Below are positions 32,916-45,029 of a stretch of 64,000 nucleotides of DNA, piece by piece. Both the position numbers and the translations under genes were made by a program. Every line of letters starts with the position of its first letter. The stretch's first letter is position 1. Under the pieces are notes generated by a model. The model saw only the letters and a list, made by a program, of their open reading frames with translations. It was not told where the DNA came from and made no database searches. This DNA comes from Chaetomium olivaceum. Lineage: Eukaryota; Ascomycota; Sordariomycetes; Sordariales; Chaetomiaceae. The stretch lies in assembly GCA_039881045.1 (NCBI GenBank), contig JAYWVB010000074.1:1-64000 (forward strand), given 5' to 3'.

Positions 32916-34814
32916 TTATATCGCAAACCCTCCTGCCAAGTCCATGACCCGGTCGGGATCTATCTTGTCCCTGATCTCCCGCAGACGTCTCGTGTTCTCC
33001 ACTCCGTACATCTTCTCCGCGGGGGTATCAGAAAACACATAGTTCGAGTAGTCCAGAAACGTATCCTCGTAGATTCCTTCTTCTGTGGCAACTTGTTTCA
33101 ACGTAGCCAGCGATTGCCGTGCTCTGGCATACCACCACTCATCATCACTTTCTTTCGACCAGGCAAAATACAGGTTGAGCTTAGGTATGCGTTAGTATTA
33201 TCGTTCGGGAACGTGGTAGATGGGGCGTTACCGGGAGGAGAGAGTCGGCATGCGGGAATGCGCCTGGTTTTGCATGCTTTCCGTAGTCCGTAAACGGTTC
33301 GATTTCATAACTGACCATGGTACCGCCATGTAAAGCCGAAACCTTTCCGATGTCCTAGACCGTGGAAAATATCAGTATCTGACTGCTTCTCCCCATTGGT
33401 CCACATGTCTCGGCCGGACGTAGTACGTACCTCAACCTCTTGCTTGACGGCCTCGATAAACCGGTTAGTGAGTATCGTAGTAGAGAAGCTACCGAAAGTG
33501 CCACGAGCGTTCAAGACGAGCTGGGCTGGGAAACTGCTGATAAGGTTCTTATACGATTTCTTCCCCGTGTTGTCAAGAATGGTCAATAATTCATCAAACA
33601 TGTCGAAGATTTCTGGCTTTTCAGGTCCGTCGTAGAAGAACAGCACCAAGGAGGTTACCCCCAGGCCGGCACCATCCAGTGTCGTGATGAGCTGTGCCTT
33701 CGGGTCTTGACTCTCTTCAAAAAAGCGTTGAGTCAAATTGAGAAGCTTAGGAATTTGACTAGTGGGGTACGCGCGGAGGCCACCCTTGACGACATCAGCA
33801 TTAGCATGCCCTGTTCGGCTGAGCCGCGGCACCTTCTACGTACCCATACTTGAGCCGGTTGCGGGTGAGTGTAGAACTCGGCCGAGGTGACAATCCCGTA
33901 ACGGTTCAGGCCTCCCCTGAGTGCGAAGAAGAGGTCTTGGTTCTGGTCATTCGAGGCGCTGGTGATTGTGCCATTCTAAGCTGCTTGTCAGCTACTTAGA
34001 TTTGGGTGACCGTCAATTGCTGAACTTACTGGAGGACCACGTTAAAGGATTTGACTGTGTCGGAAGTTAGACCTAAGTAAATATACATGCAATGGTCAGC
34101 CATCAGGTTTGCTGCTTCGATAATGACAAAGAAGAAAGGGAAAAGAAATGGGGAAATAAGGAAAAGCGCGGACCATATTGATTTGTTTTCCTGTCTGTTG
34201 TTAGCACTGCCTAGGTAACCACATACTCAGCATTGGGTGCCTACCAGGAATACCCTCCACCCAGAGTGAACCCGCCAACCCCGGGCCCGGGAACTCTCCC
34301 ACCAACAACATTCACTCCAGTGCCGTCCAGAGCGTTATACACATCAGTCCATCCCTGGCCAAAGCCAAGCGTGACAATCTTCTTATCCTCAGAGAGATCG
34401 ACTTGGTTCAGACGCTTGAGCGTGATGTGAACGCCAGGGGTACTGGAGAACCCCGGGTTCGATGAATGTCCACCCGAGTACACAGCGAAAGGGGTGCGAG
34501 ATGCACCGACAATCTTTAAGACTAGCGAAACATCCTCGACCGAGCCGACCTCGATGGCACAAGCCGCGTCATCGTTCGAAGAACGAAACCAGTGTTGGGT
34601 GGCTGCAGTGTAACGCAGAGGTTGAACTAGTCAAGCTATTAGGGAGACGGACCAGGACAAGTTGGATATGCGCGGAATACTCACTCGGGTAGATCACATC
34701 ACTTGCCTCGGACAGCTGGCCAGCAATGTCTTGACAGACAGCGGTGTAATCCGTAGCGGCGTTGGCATGACAAACAAGCAACACGGCACCCAACAGTGTT
34801 CGCGAACGGACCAT
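32916..34814 (-). CDS. Secreted FAD-linked oxidoreductase (PCMH-type, BBE-like)
   Basis: ATG 34814 starts a signal peptide (MVRSRTLLGAVLLVCHANA). After a GTGAGT intron (34684-34603) the FAD domain reads AVYSGGHSSNPGFSST, whose histidine is the usual 8-alpha-FAD attachment site, and GGRVPGPGVGGFTLGGGYS. Further exons give NGTITSASNDQNQDLFFALR, GGLNRYGIVTSAEFYTHPQP, a substrate domain (about 33830-33440) and the C-terminal berberine-bridge segment FLDYSNYVFSDTPAEKMYG, ending at 32916. Short introns lie near 34245-34060, 34040-33975, 33850, 33430-33360 and 33230-33185; not every splice site was fixed. Proteins of this type oxidise alcohols, sugars or secondary metabolites outside the cell or in secretory vesicles. 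The substrate cannot be told. Confidence 0.85.
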
Positions 34815-35399
34815 GGCTTGCAAAAATGCCTGACTATCCGTCCGGCTCAGATTTAATTTTAGAACACTACCACACGACAAAAATGGGAAGACTATATTAG
34901 AAACAAGACAGAAAGCATATCTGCCCGGGTCCAGCACTTATAAGTTGGACACCCATCCTTCTAGTCGTATTCGTACTCGTCCACCAGGCAGTGGACACTG
35001 CAACGAATCCATAGTTTGACTGCACGTCACAAAATTCCAAGCATTCAGCTGCGAAGCGAGGTGGGCATGGTAGCTACCGAGAGAGTCTTGGGCTGAACGC
35101 CTGCCGTGTTGACCAATGGTGTATAGGACCGCAGGTGCCGGCACTTGGTTCTCGGCCCCCGAAGGAACCGCATCTGGGTTCATTGCCCCCTAAAACAGGT
35201 TTCCCACGCAGCCCCCCTCCCAACTACGTAGGTAGCGTGCCCTTTTCGGAACCTACCCTCGCTCCGCTTAAATGGTATGGGGGAGTCGACTAAAAAGCAG
35301 GTCATAATCCGATTGGAGGAGCTCGGTTGAAACCATCTTTTAGCTCATCCCTGCTGCTTGCCAGTTGCTCGCAAGCCCCTATCTAATCCGATACTATGG
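34815..35399. other. Intergenic region, no gene seen
   Basis: Short ORFs only. It should hold the promoter of the FAD oxidoreductase. Confidence 0.35.
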
Positions 35400-36700
35400 G
35401 TGGTGGCATCATCATTCGCTTACAGACTACACTGGGCAGCTAAGCGCCTTAACATTGTCGAACTCAGCCAACCTACCCTTGACATTCCCAAGCTGTCAAA
35501 CTCCTTGCTGCGCATACCCCTGTTCGACATGGCAGTTTTCCCGGACCCAGCACGTCCAACCCCAGCCCCGAGCAGATAGCCGAAAACAGACATGAAAGCG
35601 TTATCGGGATCTTCAATCAGATCATGAACCGCCATGTCCGCCGCGGGCCAGGTCCCCCACCGACCCGATCAAGCGAAGCAGAGTCCGAGCAGTCGTCAGA
35701 CCCACCGCCCCAACAGCCTCCCCCACAAAGGGTATCCAAATGGGAAACCCCGTCAGGAACCTGAGAATAAACTCCTCGCGTTCCGCCTTGGTGGTATCGT
35801 CCGCCGTATCAACACTCTTCTTCATACTTGCAATCGCCCCCTCGGATAGCCGTGGAACCAGCTATCCTGGCGGTCTTGGAACTTGAGCACGTCGTCGCCG
35901 GCGTACTGGCGGCCGTTGTTGGTGCGCATGTGCCGCCTGCCGAGGCGGATCCATCCCTTCTCAATGCCCCACGTGTTGGCGATGTCGCGGTAGAAGCCCT
36001 TGGGGCCGGTAAGGATGAAAATGGCGTTGTGGATGTGCGTGGGGTTCAGCATCTCGAGCGGGAACTCAAATTTGGGACAGGTGGGCATGTCGACGGGGGG
36101 TTGGCACTCGTATACGTTGCACTCGATTTTGGCATTTGAAGTATTTGCCGACGTTGTTGCTGGCCATGAACTTGTCCATCTGCTCGAGGATCTGGGCTTT
36201 GATGTACTTTTCGTAGACCTTGAACTTGTTGTCGTAGACAGGAACAGGTAATAGTTCATGCCGTTGAAGGGGTCATCACTGGGAATGCCGGGGATATCGG
36301 GGGCCTAGAGATTGCCATGTCAGTCTTGTTCAGCTCTCATATCAGAGAAAATGATCACTCACTCCTGGATACCAGTGCAAGTCCATGCCCTAGACCATGT
36401 TTGTTTATAAAGGCGATGGATGAGGTTGTTCTCTCGGTCTCGCAATTAAAAGGTTTCACAGCTTCACAAACGCTCGAGTAAGTTCCTAGCATGGTACTGG
36501 AGTCCCACCCACCGAAGGAAATGATCGTCTTGACGCCCTTGATGCCCTTGAAGAGGTCAAACTGCTCCTAGACATGTGGGTCCGTGATCTCGACGCCCAG
36601 TCACCGTTTGTAACGTTGGAAAAGGCCAAATGGATATGGGTGAAACTCTTGGTCGATCTGGTCAACCCACATGTTCATGGAGCTGTGCGCGAGAGAACTT
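35400..36700 (-). pseudogene. Decayed class-C (LysM/killer-toxin-like) GH18 chitinase
   Basis: Reading minus from about 36690, fragments of a GH18 chitinase appear in changing frames: FTHIHLAFSNVTNGDW, EQFDLFKGIKGVKTIISFGG, GMDLHWYPG, PDIPGIPSDDPFNGMNY, YDNKFKVYEKYIKAQILEQM and CPKFEFPLEMLNPTHIHNAI. The C-terminal region typical of class-C enzymes follows (PFVGEAVGAVGLTTARTLL, GYLLGAG). Several independent lesions are visible: an in-frame TAG before EQFDLF (36568-36570), loss of the DXXDXDXE catalytic motif (now GMDLHW), and at least four frame changes. This is more damage than single homopolymer errors explain, so it is called a pseudogene. The intact protein would have cut chitin. No N-terminal LysM modules are seen. 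Confidence 0.75.
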
Positions 36701-37826
36701 GCCTGGACTTATGATCCTCCTCCTTGAAGGAGACATTACGTTAACCCCATCAGGTTCTTGTATCTCTACTTCCATCCCGAAACCGGCTTTTTGCCTCCGG
36801 GAAGTTTATGATCCCCTCCTCAGACCTCTCTGCTTCCAATTAAATTATCTATTTAACGACGGGGACCGTGGAACCACCGTTGCCTAGGTGCTTCGTGAGT
36901 TCTCGCCTCTTCACCTGTCTTGACCAAGTACGTGAAGTAAGCTTCGGAGATGACCAAGGACTATGCATGTCCAAGGAAAAAAAGAAGGCCCGTTTTACAA
37001 ATTAAGAGCTGGGAAGCTTTTGTCAAGCAAACTCAACCGGCACGAGGGGGCAAAACCTTCCCGTAGCACGATTAATACGTTCAGAGGGCACAGATCGCGG
37101 CATGTGCCAAGATCGCACACTTGGCAAGCGCCTGGATCGGAGCTTCATGTAATGATTGGGACCATATTTCTCCGGAGACGCTTTTGAGTGTATCCGTGAG
37201 CGTTGGATGGGTCGGATACCGAAGAAGGTAGTGGTGAGGGATAGTTGGTCTCAAGGCCTACTTCAGTAAGTGATGTGAGCCACGTGAAAAACATGGTAAA
37301 GTTACTGCTGATTGGGCCCGATTAGGAGGAAAGACGGTTCTTATTATCATGGTGGCTCCATTATTGTTGCTGTACCAGTGATTGAGAGTTATGATGATGA
37401 GCCTTGCCTGATTCATATGCTCTTTCGTCACTCTGATGTAGGCATCTGCCAGCGCTTCTCTCGATGTAAAGGACAACGTAGATAGGGTAAGGGATAACGT
37501 AGATAGGGCGGTATGTATGTATGTATATGTATGTACATAACATACTGTCACGCGCCGGGGTTCTCCTCATTTGCCGATCCGGGTAAGTTGGGTGAGCCGG
37601 GGCGGTTGGTTGCCTGCAGTCTCATCGCCAAACTTCTGGCGCCGTCCAACTTCTTCTCTCACTCCCTGACCGCACCTGATGCCATGTAAGCAGTGGCCCA
37701 CCTCAGTGCCAGTGGCAAGGAGACAGAAAACTTGGAATCTTCGCTGACCAGAATGTTTACCACGCAAGGGCCACCCCGATCACTCCTGAGCCGCCCTATC
37801 AGAAAGGAAAGCAAATAGAACTCGAC
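36701..37826. other. Intergenic region with a short TATG microsatellite
   Basis: No supported gene. A (TATG)n/(TGTA)n microsatellite lies at about 37511-37545. Faint remains of the chitinase N-terminus might extend into the left end. Confidence 0.35.
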
Positions 37827-37859
37827 GTGGGGCAGAGTTACTCATCCGACCTACCGCCC

Positions 37860-38833
37860 TCTCGACGCGTTACCGCCATCATTTGTGAAGTGATTTCAAT
37901 GACCATGTCCCCGGTACTGGACGTAATCATCCCAACTCGTCACGGCCCACCTGCCCACCATGTGCTCAAGCTCTACAACCGTCAATTTGGCACATGCCTT
38001 CGTTCTAATTATGGCAGCAATCTCGTACCATACACTCAGGAAAATGAGACTACATTCGAGGCCTTCGCCAAGCGGCCGGGAATGATGGCCGCGTTCCTCG
38101 GCCAGCTAAAACTGGCAAACGAGAGCGAGGACGAGCTTCCCCAGCAGCCCGTCATTTTCTTGACGATACTCCCGAAGGCCGTGCGAAATACGAGGCAGCG
38201 GTATGGCGAAACTGCAACAATCACTTTCGATGCGAGATCAAAACCTACGAGCAACTCAGGAATCTCCAGGGCAAGGTACTCCCACGTATGCTTGCGCATG
38301 TACGGCTAGCGGCCGTAGAGGGCAATTCAAGTGTCGCATCGACGAATATAGCGCCGGAAATGGCGCTGTACTTTGAGGTCAAAGGGTATCCTTCTGGAGC
38401 GTATCAAAAGATACAATCTGGAAGACATAGCTACATCGCCATTGGCTCCTCCTCCGGGGGACGGCCTAATGGAATGGCGACAGATCATCCAGTCCGCCGT
38501 CGATCCTGCACACGATATCAATCAACTAGGGGTTATCATGGAGGATTGCGCACCGCGCAATGTGGTCGTGGATAGGCGGTTGCAAACTCCGTGTATCGTC
38601 GACCTGGTGCAGTGTGAGTTCCGGGACGAGATGAGAGAAGCATGGCAGAGGTGGGGTGGCATGACAACGATGATGATTGGGATCCGGACGTCGAGTACTG
38701 GGAACAAGTAAGGAGTACGGATAACACAGGGGCGATCGGAGCGGTGATGGCGAACCGAGTGCAAAGAGCGACGCGGGTGAAGCTGGAGATTAAGTACCCC
38801 GATCGTGAGGGCGTCATTCCCGGTATATATTAA
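37860..38833 (+). pseudogene. Fungal kinase-like protein, frame broken
   Basis: Coding-like segments in three frames follow each other: VLDVIIPTRHGPPAHHVLKL, then KYEAAVWRNCNNHFRCEIKT and YEQLRNLQGKVLPRMLAHVR, then LLERIKRYNLEDIATSPLAP and GVIMEDCAPRNVVVDRR, then DNDDDWDPDVEYWEQVRSTD to a stop at 38833. The MEDCAPRNVVV segment resembles the HxDxxxxN catalytic loop of protein-kinase-like folds seen in many fungal proteins, with Glu-Asp in place of His-Asp. Frame changes fall near 38148-38150 (CCC), 38390 and 38645. Whether this is decay or sequence error is open; the number of breaks makes decay plausible. Confidence 0.5.
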
Positions 38834-39789
38834 TGTGGGAAGGCGGCGGCGGCGGAAGACGGGATGCCATTGATGGATTCTCGATGAAAAACAAAAACGC
38901 AATATGAAACAGGTCAATGCACCGGTCCGTTCCCGTCACGATTCAGGAATAGAATTAGACCTGCAGATTAGAACTTCATCATGAAGCGCCACTGACGCGG
39001 TCAACAATTGCTTGCATTTTGGTCCTGGCCTCACCTCCACTCAATTGTCAATCCAGACAACATCGCCTATACATTTAATCCGCTAACCTTGGACCATCGG
39101 CGGATAGGGTTCCCCTTGTTAACTCAATGCTTTACTTTGCTGTCGCCGTTTCGATTTATCCAACCGAGATGAGTATCAACCTTGGTATTCCGGAAGCCCG
39201 GGTATGAAGCATGAAGTCATTCACAACATGGATTTTGCTCAAGTTCATTTTCCCGCAGAAAAGTCAGGTTCATCTCTGCATAGTGTTTTCTATATCTTTT
39301 GTCCCGCAGGCTTTCATTCCGTTGTGCGTTTTGAGGTCACAGCGGGTAACGTATTGTCTCTCTCAATTATCATTTTCTGTTTCTTGCGGTTCAGATCGAT
39401 GATTAAGATAAAGGGGCCGGCGACAAGGGCAAGGGCGCGACTAAAACCTCTAACGAGAGTACCAAAGTGCTCCGAGGAATGGGTTCGAAGGAATAATACA
39501 TCGTATTTCAGTACACCCGGCGACTAATATCGTCAACATTATAAATACCCATAGCAGCTGTTCGCTTGGTCTCGATCATCGTCCGAAATCTGTGCTCGAC
39601 TGCAAAGTCTGGCGAAGGGGCACACAATTCCTTTGCTGTCGACTTGGCTTAAAGGAAGTTAGCAGGGCCTTCGGACTTGTCCCAAACGGGACAGATGCCA
39701 TGGGGTCAACGGGCGGATAGCGGCGGTGCCATGAGTTAAACCGTCGAGTACAGGGGCCACTTCAAGGACCTTAACATTAACAAAGTAGT
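38834..39789. other. Intergenic region, no gene seen
   Basis: Only short unsupported ORFs up to the Pogo-like transposon. Confidence 0.4.
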
Positions 39790-39791
39790 TA

Positions 39792-39838
39792 ACGTACTTG
39801 CATAACGAAGCGCCCACCATAACGAAGCGCCCACTTTT
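39792..39838 (+). repeat. Left terminal inverted repeat of the Pogo-like element
   Basis: 47 bp, exact reverse complement of 41606-41652. It holds two tandem 17-bp units at 39801-39817 and 39818-39834, possible paired transposase binding sites. Confidence 0.9.
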
Positions 39839-39889
39839 TTACACCTAACAACCTTCCAACTCTATCCTCACTTTTCTCCACACAACAAA

Positions 39890-41545
39890 ATGGAATCTCT
39901 TCCAAAAGAAACTCGTATGATCCTTGCGCTTGAAGCTCTCAAGAAAGACCCTAAACTTTCTGTCCGAAAAGCTTCTGCGATCTACGAGGTCTCACGAAGC
40001 TCGCTCCGCGACCGACGCGCCGGAAAGCAACCACGACGCGAAATACCAGCCAACCTTCGAAAACTGACTGACTTTGAAGAGCAAGTCCTTCTTGAGAGAG
40101 TACTCGACCTTGATGCGCGAGGATTTCAGCCCCAGCTCTCGGACCTTCGAGAAATGGCCGATCGCCTTCGGGCCGCACGCGGCGCGTCGGGCGTCGGACC
40201 CCGATGGGCAAACGGTTTCGTAAAGCGACATTCCAAGGTTACGACGCGTTTCCGACGCCGAATCGATTACAAGAGAGCCCAATGCGAAGATCCCGACGTA
40301 GTAAACGCGTGGTTTCGGCTCGTACGCAACGTAATCGATAAATACGCGATCCAAGAGGGGGACATCTACAACTTCGACGAGACTGGGTTCCAGATGGGCA
40401 TACTTTCGAGTGCAAAGGTCGTGACGAGCTCCGAGCGACGTGGACGGCCTCGCACAAAGCAGCCTGGCAATCGAGAGTGGGTTACGGTGATCCAAGCTGT
40501 GTGTGCGGATGGCTGGGTCGTGCCGCCGTACTTTGTCGTCAAGGGGAAAAACCACCTCCTCCCTTGGTACCAGGACAGCCGGTTCCAGCCCGAATGGAGA
40601 GTCCATACAAGCGAGAATGGCTGGACAACAAATGAGATTGGCCTCGATTGGCTAAAACATTTCGACGAGGCTACCAAACGCCGTACGAGAGGGGTACATC
40701 GACTGCTCATCCTTGACGGCCACGAAAGCCACCACTCGGTCGACTTCGAAGATTTCTGCAAGGCCAACAACATTGTTACACTTTGCATGCCTCCCCATTC
40801 TTCCCACTTTCTCCAGCCTCTTGATGTTGGGTGTTTTAGTCCGCTCAAGGCCTCGTACGGCAAGCGGATTGAGCAGATGATGCGGATGCAGATCACCCAC
40901 ATTACGAAGGAGGACTTCTTCGACGCGTTTGTCGAGGCATTTCACGCTTCAATCACAGCGAACAACATACGAGCGGGCTTTAGAGCAACTGGCCTTGTTC
41001 CTTTTGACCCTGAATTGGTAGTTTCTTGCCTCGACCCTAAGCCACTTACCCCATCTCCTCCAAACTCGCGTCCCGGAACAGCCTCGACTTGGGCCCTGAA
41101 GACCCCATCCAATGCGTACGACGCGACCAAGAGCTCCATCACTCTCAAGCGGAAGATCGAGAACCATCAAGGTAGCTCTCCGACTCACATTTTCGACATC
41201 ATCGACTTGCAGGCCAAGAGCATCTCAAAATTGGCACATGAAATGGTGTTACTCCGAGCTGAGGCCCAGGAACTTCGTACAGCAAATGAGCGACTAAGCA
41301 AGCGCCGTAGGACAAAGAAAACGCGTCTGCAGGAAGGAGGATCACTTAGTTTACAAGAGGCAAAGGGTTTGATGGCTGACCGGGGACTTGGTGATAAGGA
41401 CTGCGAGGAAACGTCAGGGAGTAGTGGTTGTATAACAGTGGGTGGGCCACGCATTCGGCTCTGCAGCAACTGCAAGAAGCCCGGCCACAATGCGCGGACA
41501 TGTCAAGTAGTTTGCGAGATGTCTGAAGACAGTGACTCCGAGTAG
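39890..41545 (+). CDS. Pogo/Fot1-type transposase (DDE_1) with C-terminal zinc knuckle
   Basis: 551 residues from ATG 39890, uninterrupted. The N-terminus has a psq-type helix-turn-helix (KLSVRKASAIYEVSRSSLRD) and a CENP-B-type DNA-binding domain (RWANGFVKRHSKV). The catalytic core has Asp in IYNFDETGFQMG, Asp in LLILDGHESHHS and Asp in HFLQPLDVGCFSPLK, the DDD pattern of Pogo-like enzymes. A basic coiled-coil stretch and a CX2CX4HX4C knuckle (CSNCKKPGHNARTC) follow near residue 530. The enzyme cuts at the terminal repeats and inserts at TA. The zinc knuckle may add nucleic-acid binding. Confidence 0.95.
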   Translation: MESLPKETRMILALEALKKDPKLSVRKASAIYEVSRSSLRDRRAGKQPRREIPANLRKLTDFEEQVLLERVLDLDARGFQPQLSDLREMADRLRAARGASGVGPRWANGFVKRHSKVTTRFRRRIDYKRAQCEDPDVVNAWFRLVRNVIDKYAIQEGDIYNFDETGFQMGILSSAKVVTSSERRGRPRTKQPGNREWVTVIQAVCADGWVVPPYFVVKGKNHLLPWYQDSRFQPEWRVHTSENGWTTNEIGLDWLKHFDEATKRRTRGVHRLLILDGHESHHSVDFEDFCKANNIVTLCMPPHSSHFLQPLDVGCFSPLKASYGKRIEQMMRMQITHITKEDFFDAFVEAFHASITANNIRAGFRATGLVPFDPELVVSCLDPKPLTPSPPNSRPGTASTWALKTPSNAYDATKSSITLKRKIENHQGSSPTHIFDIIDLQAKSISKLAHEMVLLRAEAQELRTANERLSKRRRTKKTRLQEGGSLSLQEAKGLMADRGLGDKDCEETSGSSGCITVGGPRIRLCSNCKKPGHNARTCQVVCEMSEDSDSE

Positions 41546-41605
41546 TTTTAATTGATTTGAGTTGTTGTGGCTGAATTGACTTACACAAAGTGGTTGAGGT
41601 CCGGG

Positions 41606-41652
41606 AAAAGTGGGCGCTTCGTTATGGTGGGCGCTTCGTTATGCAAGTACGT
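41606..41652 (-). repeat. Right terminal inverted repeat of the Pogo-like element
   Basis: 47 bp, exact reverse complement of the left repeat, including both internal 17-bp units. Followed by the TA target duplication. Confidence 0.9.
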
Positions 41653-41654
41653 TA

Positions 41655-42086
41655 CCAGGGAACGCGAAGTGTAATGTCTGCAAAAAATTACAAGTTGTTA
41701 AGGTGTATATACACCTAGAGTTTGCTGCAAACCCTACACGTAGCAAAAACTAGCAAAAGGTGTATAGTCTGGGGTGATAGCTTAGAAGCGCAACGAACTG
41801 AGTTAGACGACTCGGGACCAAGTGAGGCAACAACAAACAAGCAGACTTTAGTGTGATAAAAAACGGCGTAAAAGTTGCACCTGGCAAGCCACGTTTAATT
41901 TAGGACCTATGATCGCGCCGACCTAAGGTATTACATGAAGCAACTGAATGTGTCAAAGGATTACGCTTGTTGTGAGGGAAGGACTTGATTCGGGTCACAA
42001 TGTACCAGGAGCCTAAGTAGTCTATTCTTTTCCTGGCAAACTTTTCCAATAGTCTAACTAGTTATTAAGAAAAGAATCATGTGAAT
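41655..42086. other. Short intergenic region, AT-rich
   Basis: No gene. It contains the perfect palindrome GGTGTATATACACC near 41701 and a related GGTGTATAG further right, with no further structure that I can interpret. Confidence 0.3.
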
Positions 42087-42715
42087 TTAAAAGAAATCAT
42101 CTTCTGTAAAAGCGTCGTCTCCTCCTCCCCTAATCACGTCCGCTTTTTCTTGCCGTTCTTCCTCGTATTGCAACCAGTGATGTCCCACCGTAAGCGCACC
42201 GACTCGCGCTTCCGCGCCCCCCGGATGCAACCTGCCCGTTGCCCCAGTTGCAACTGGGACGCAGATCGGTTCTCTTTCCAAGATGTCAATGCATAACTGC
42301 GGGGAAGCGCCCGCAGCCGGACTGCCCGGACTGGTGAGAAAATCTGGTCGAGGAAAGAACTTGGAAGAGGCTTGTTCGTGGTTGACACCGTCTGCGTCCA
42401 AATTTACATTCTCATCTGCTGTCAAGTTGATCTGTTTTACCAACGCGCACCCCGACCATTCGTATTCCGGAAAACTGAGGGCCTCAAACGGGGGCGGCGG
42501 ACTTCTTGTTCCCGTGTCAGCCCCCCACGTTGTGACAGAATCCGGTGCTGACCATACCCGATGCGGGTTCAAGAGAGCCAGATCCCCGCCCATCATTGGC
42601 AACGTGATTGCCTGCAGCTCTTTGGCGGCATCTTCCCAGTTTTGCCTCACCGCGCATGAGTATGTGCATGCACGCCTCCCTGATGGGGTTGGAAGCGCGG
42701 TGCAGTTCCGAGGGG

Positions 42716-43491
42716 CTATGCAGCAGCATTGGCAGCTTGGTGCACCCCCTGGCTGAGTGCTATCCCGGTTCTCGGTCCTCGGGTGTTCAGGACCGAATAC
42801 CACGGGGGGGGCAACTCACCCCGCGTGGCATACCAAACTGCCGCTTCCAAGATGGTGTCCAGGACCTGAAGTTCCCCCTCATCTCGCGGGGCATACACCA
42901 AAACCAGCCCCTCGGGCACGGGCAGGCGCTTCTCCATAAAGCCGTGAAATAGCAATCTGAACCAATATTTATCGTTGCCACACAATGGGTGTCGCTCGCC
43001 ACACCCTGCTTCGATCACCATTCTGACGTCTTCGGGATGCAGGACAACACGGAGGGAACCGTCGAGAGCGTGGATATGAGCGATCTCGCCGCCCCATTCC
43101 TCAGGTTGGTGAATAGCACCAGCGGGCCGGTTCCCAATGTCCCAGAAGAGAGCGTCATTTACGCGTTCTAGGTAGGACATCTTGATATGCAGGTGGTCAG
43201 GGTGTCTGGTCTGGTAGGATTGGAAAAGCATTCTAGTCCAAGAAACCAACGTATGTGATGCGCGTTGGTTGATCTGCTCGGTGGCAGCGGTGCGTCTGAC
43301 TATTGGTCGCCTTCCCGCTCTTTCAGGAAGGTTAGCGAGGTAGCCGTGGTGGGAAAATTCGCCCGGTCCAACCCTAGAAGCCAGGGGGACGAGTCCATCC
43401 AAAAGGCAGTCAGAGCGGGTAGTAATATCAAGATACAATACCATAAATGTTCGAATAGAAAGGTTAGCTCATGTTTAATTGTTTGTGACAT
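42716..43491 (-). CDS. Luciferase-domain (DUF5519-like) membrane-anchored protein
   Basis: ATG 43491 gives an N-terminal hydrophobic segment (LWYCILILLPALTAFW). After one frame change it continues GPGEFSHHGYLANLPERAGR, EEWGGEIAHIHALDGSLRVV, LHPEDVRMVIEAGCGERHPL and GLVLVYAPRDEGELQVLDTI. These are the conserved blocks of the fungal luciferase-domain family. Function in fungi is unknown; despite the name, light emission is not implied. The frame change falls in CCC 43372-43374; one extra base would make 258 residues. A GTGAGT sits just after the conserved domain, so a further 3' exon in 42.1-42.8 kb is possible, and the exact C-terminus is uncertain. Confidence 0.7.
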
Positions 43492-45029
43492 GCTGTTATT
43501 AGATGTATCAAGCCCATTTTCGGGTTGCTGCTGTCCTAGACCTGGTTGAACGTTGCAAGTCTAAGTGGAAATGGAAGCTGGGGGATCTGGAAGTGCCACA
43601 TAGAAGGTAGTAGTAGTCGTATAGGGGCAGCATATAGATTGCTCTACTCGGATTGATTCGCCGAACAACAGGATTGTTTAAGTAACAAATGTCGTTGTTG
43701 TTTTACACACTTCAATGCTTGGCTTTGTCTATGTTAGGCCCTGATATCCCTTGACATACATGCCTGCCTTCCATTCAGCAAACAACCCTAAGTGTGCCTA
43801 ACTAGGCTGACCGACGGCAAAAGCAACGGGTTCGTTATTATCCCAAAAGTTCCAATACCGTCAAAGTGTTGTACACCTTCATGGTCAACCGTGGGCACGG
43901 AATCCAACGGCAACTCATTGTGCCGATGCTCCAAAGTGATCTGTGTATTCATGATGACTCCTCCAACAAGCCATCACGTTTGTGAACTTAGATTCCAGCG
44001 TAGCAAACGCTCGATTTTCTTCCCACCATGACCATTTCCGTAGCTTGGCGCCGACATATTCCACAGGGGGGGCTAAATTGGCCCTGATGGTGCCGCCGCC
44101 ATATCGTCTCTCATCGCATCGTCGAACAACCTTCAATCGAGAGGGAAGCCCTTGGAACTTGAAGGGCCCCTGATTAACGACTATTGACTTAATACCTAAC
44201 ATGCACAAGCTGATGTTCGGGCCTTGTGTGTGAGGGGTGTGTGTGCCCGAGTTAGCCGACTGTGGCCCGGTCTGCCTAGCGAACAGGCTGCATAAGGCTA
44301 ACAGCTTCGTATCTGTCTCCCGTGAACAGAGGAAGGCTGACTGGATGTGATATTCCAAAGCCAGTCTTTCAGGAGTGAAATTGGTTACGACAGGCATAAA
44401 CACAAATCTTCTCCCGTATTCGTAAATGCCTTAACTAACTACAAATCTTAATTTGTGTTTTAGGAATCAACTGGCTCGCTTCAGTGTAAAGAAAGACTGA
44501 ACTCATGTAGTGAAAGTAATTCGAACAATATGGTACAACACCGTCTCGAGTATGGAGCGCATGACTGAGAAGTTAGGTACCGGTCTTGCGGTTCGACAGG
44601 CCCTCGGAAAAAGGCGTCTTGTTTCTTCGCTGGGATGACAACATCACAGGTTGCTTGGCACACCGGGATATTGATCCCAATCCTACTCAACGGCGGAAAT
44701 GAGCTTGCAATTTCGTTCTCAAAGGCATGCCTGGGCGTCAGCTTGCCCCGATATAATTGGACACGAATATTACACGAGAGCAACCGAGCCGTCTTGAGTT
44801 GTCGCCTGGTGGCTGTCAGCCTCATTTCACCCAGTTTCTGCCTCCGAGTGAGCCCAGACACAAGGTCAATGCAGGAGTCCAGCCTGGAACGACCGGACTT
44901 TGTTGACATCTCATTTTGTCTTAAAGCCAACCCCCGCCCGTCTTCCGAAGAGTTCAGACTTCCGCGTCAGCGACAATCAATAGCAAGACGATACCACATA
45001 AGCCCAGGTTCATCGCCCTCTTGCCTACC
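43492..45029. other. Intergenic region; one weak ORF
   Basis: A minus-strand ORF at 43915-44403 has some coding-like composition (KLRKWSWWEENRAF) but no recognisable family, so it is not called. Otherwise empty. Confidence 0.35.

Larger units (their letters stand above)
39792..41652 (+). mobile_element. Intact Pogo/Fot1-type DNA transposon, 1861 bp
   Basis: Perfect 47-bp terminal inverted repeats (39792-39838 and 41606-41652) flank one transposase gene, and TA dinucleotides lie directly outside (39790-39791, 41653-41654). This is the insertion signature of Tc1/mariner-superfamily elements. Each repeat starts ACGTACTTG and contains two tandem copies of the 17-mer CATAACGAAGCGCCCAC. With an undamaged ORF and perfect ends, the element looks recently active. 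Confidence 0.93.

Noticed and set aside
41700..41790. The GGTGTATATACACC palindrome and its partial copy as ends of a second small transposon
   Set aside because: The copies are too short and unequal, and no target duplication was found.
42087..42803. A 238-codon minus ORF next to the luciferase-domain gene
   Set aside because: Composition is partly protein-like, but it overlaps the end of the luciferase gene, has no recognised motif, and may be a 3' exon or chance. Not called as a gene.
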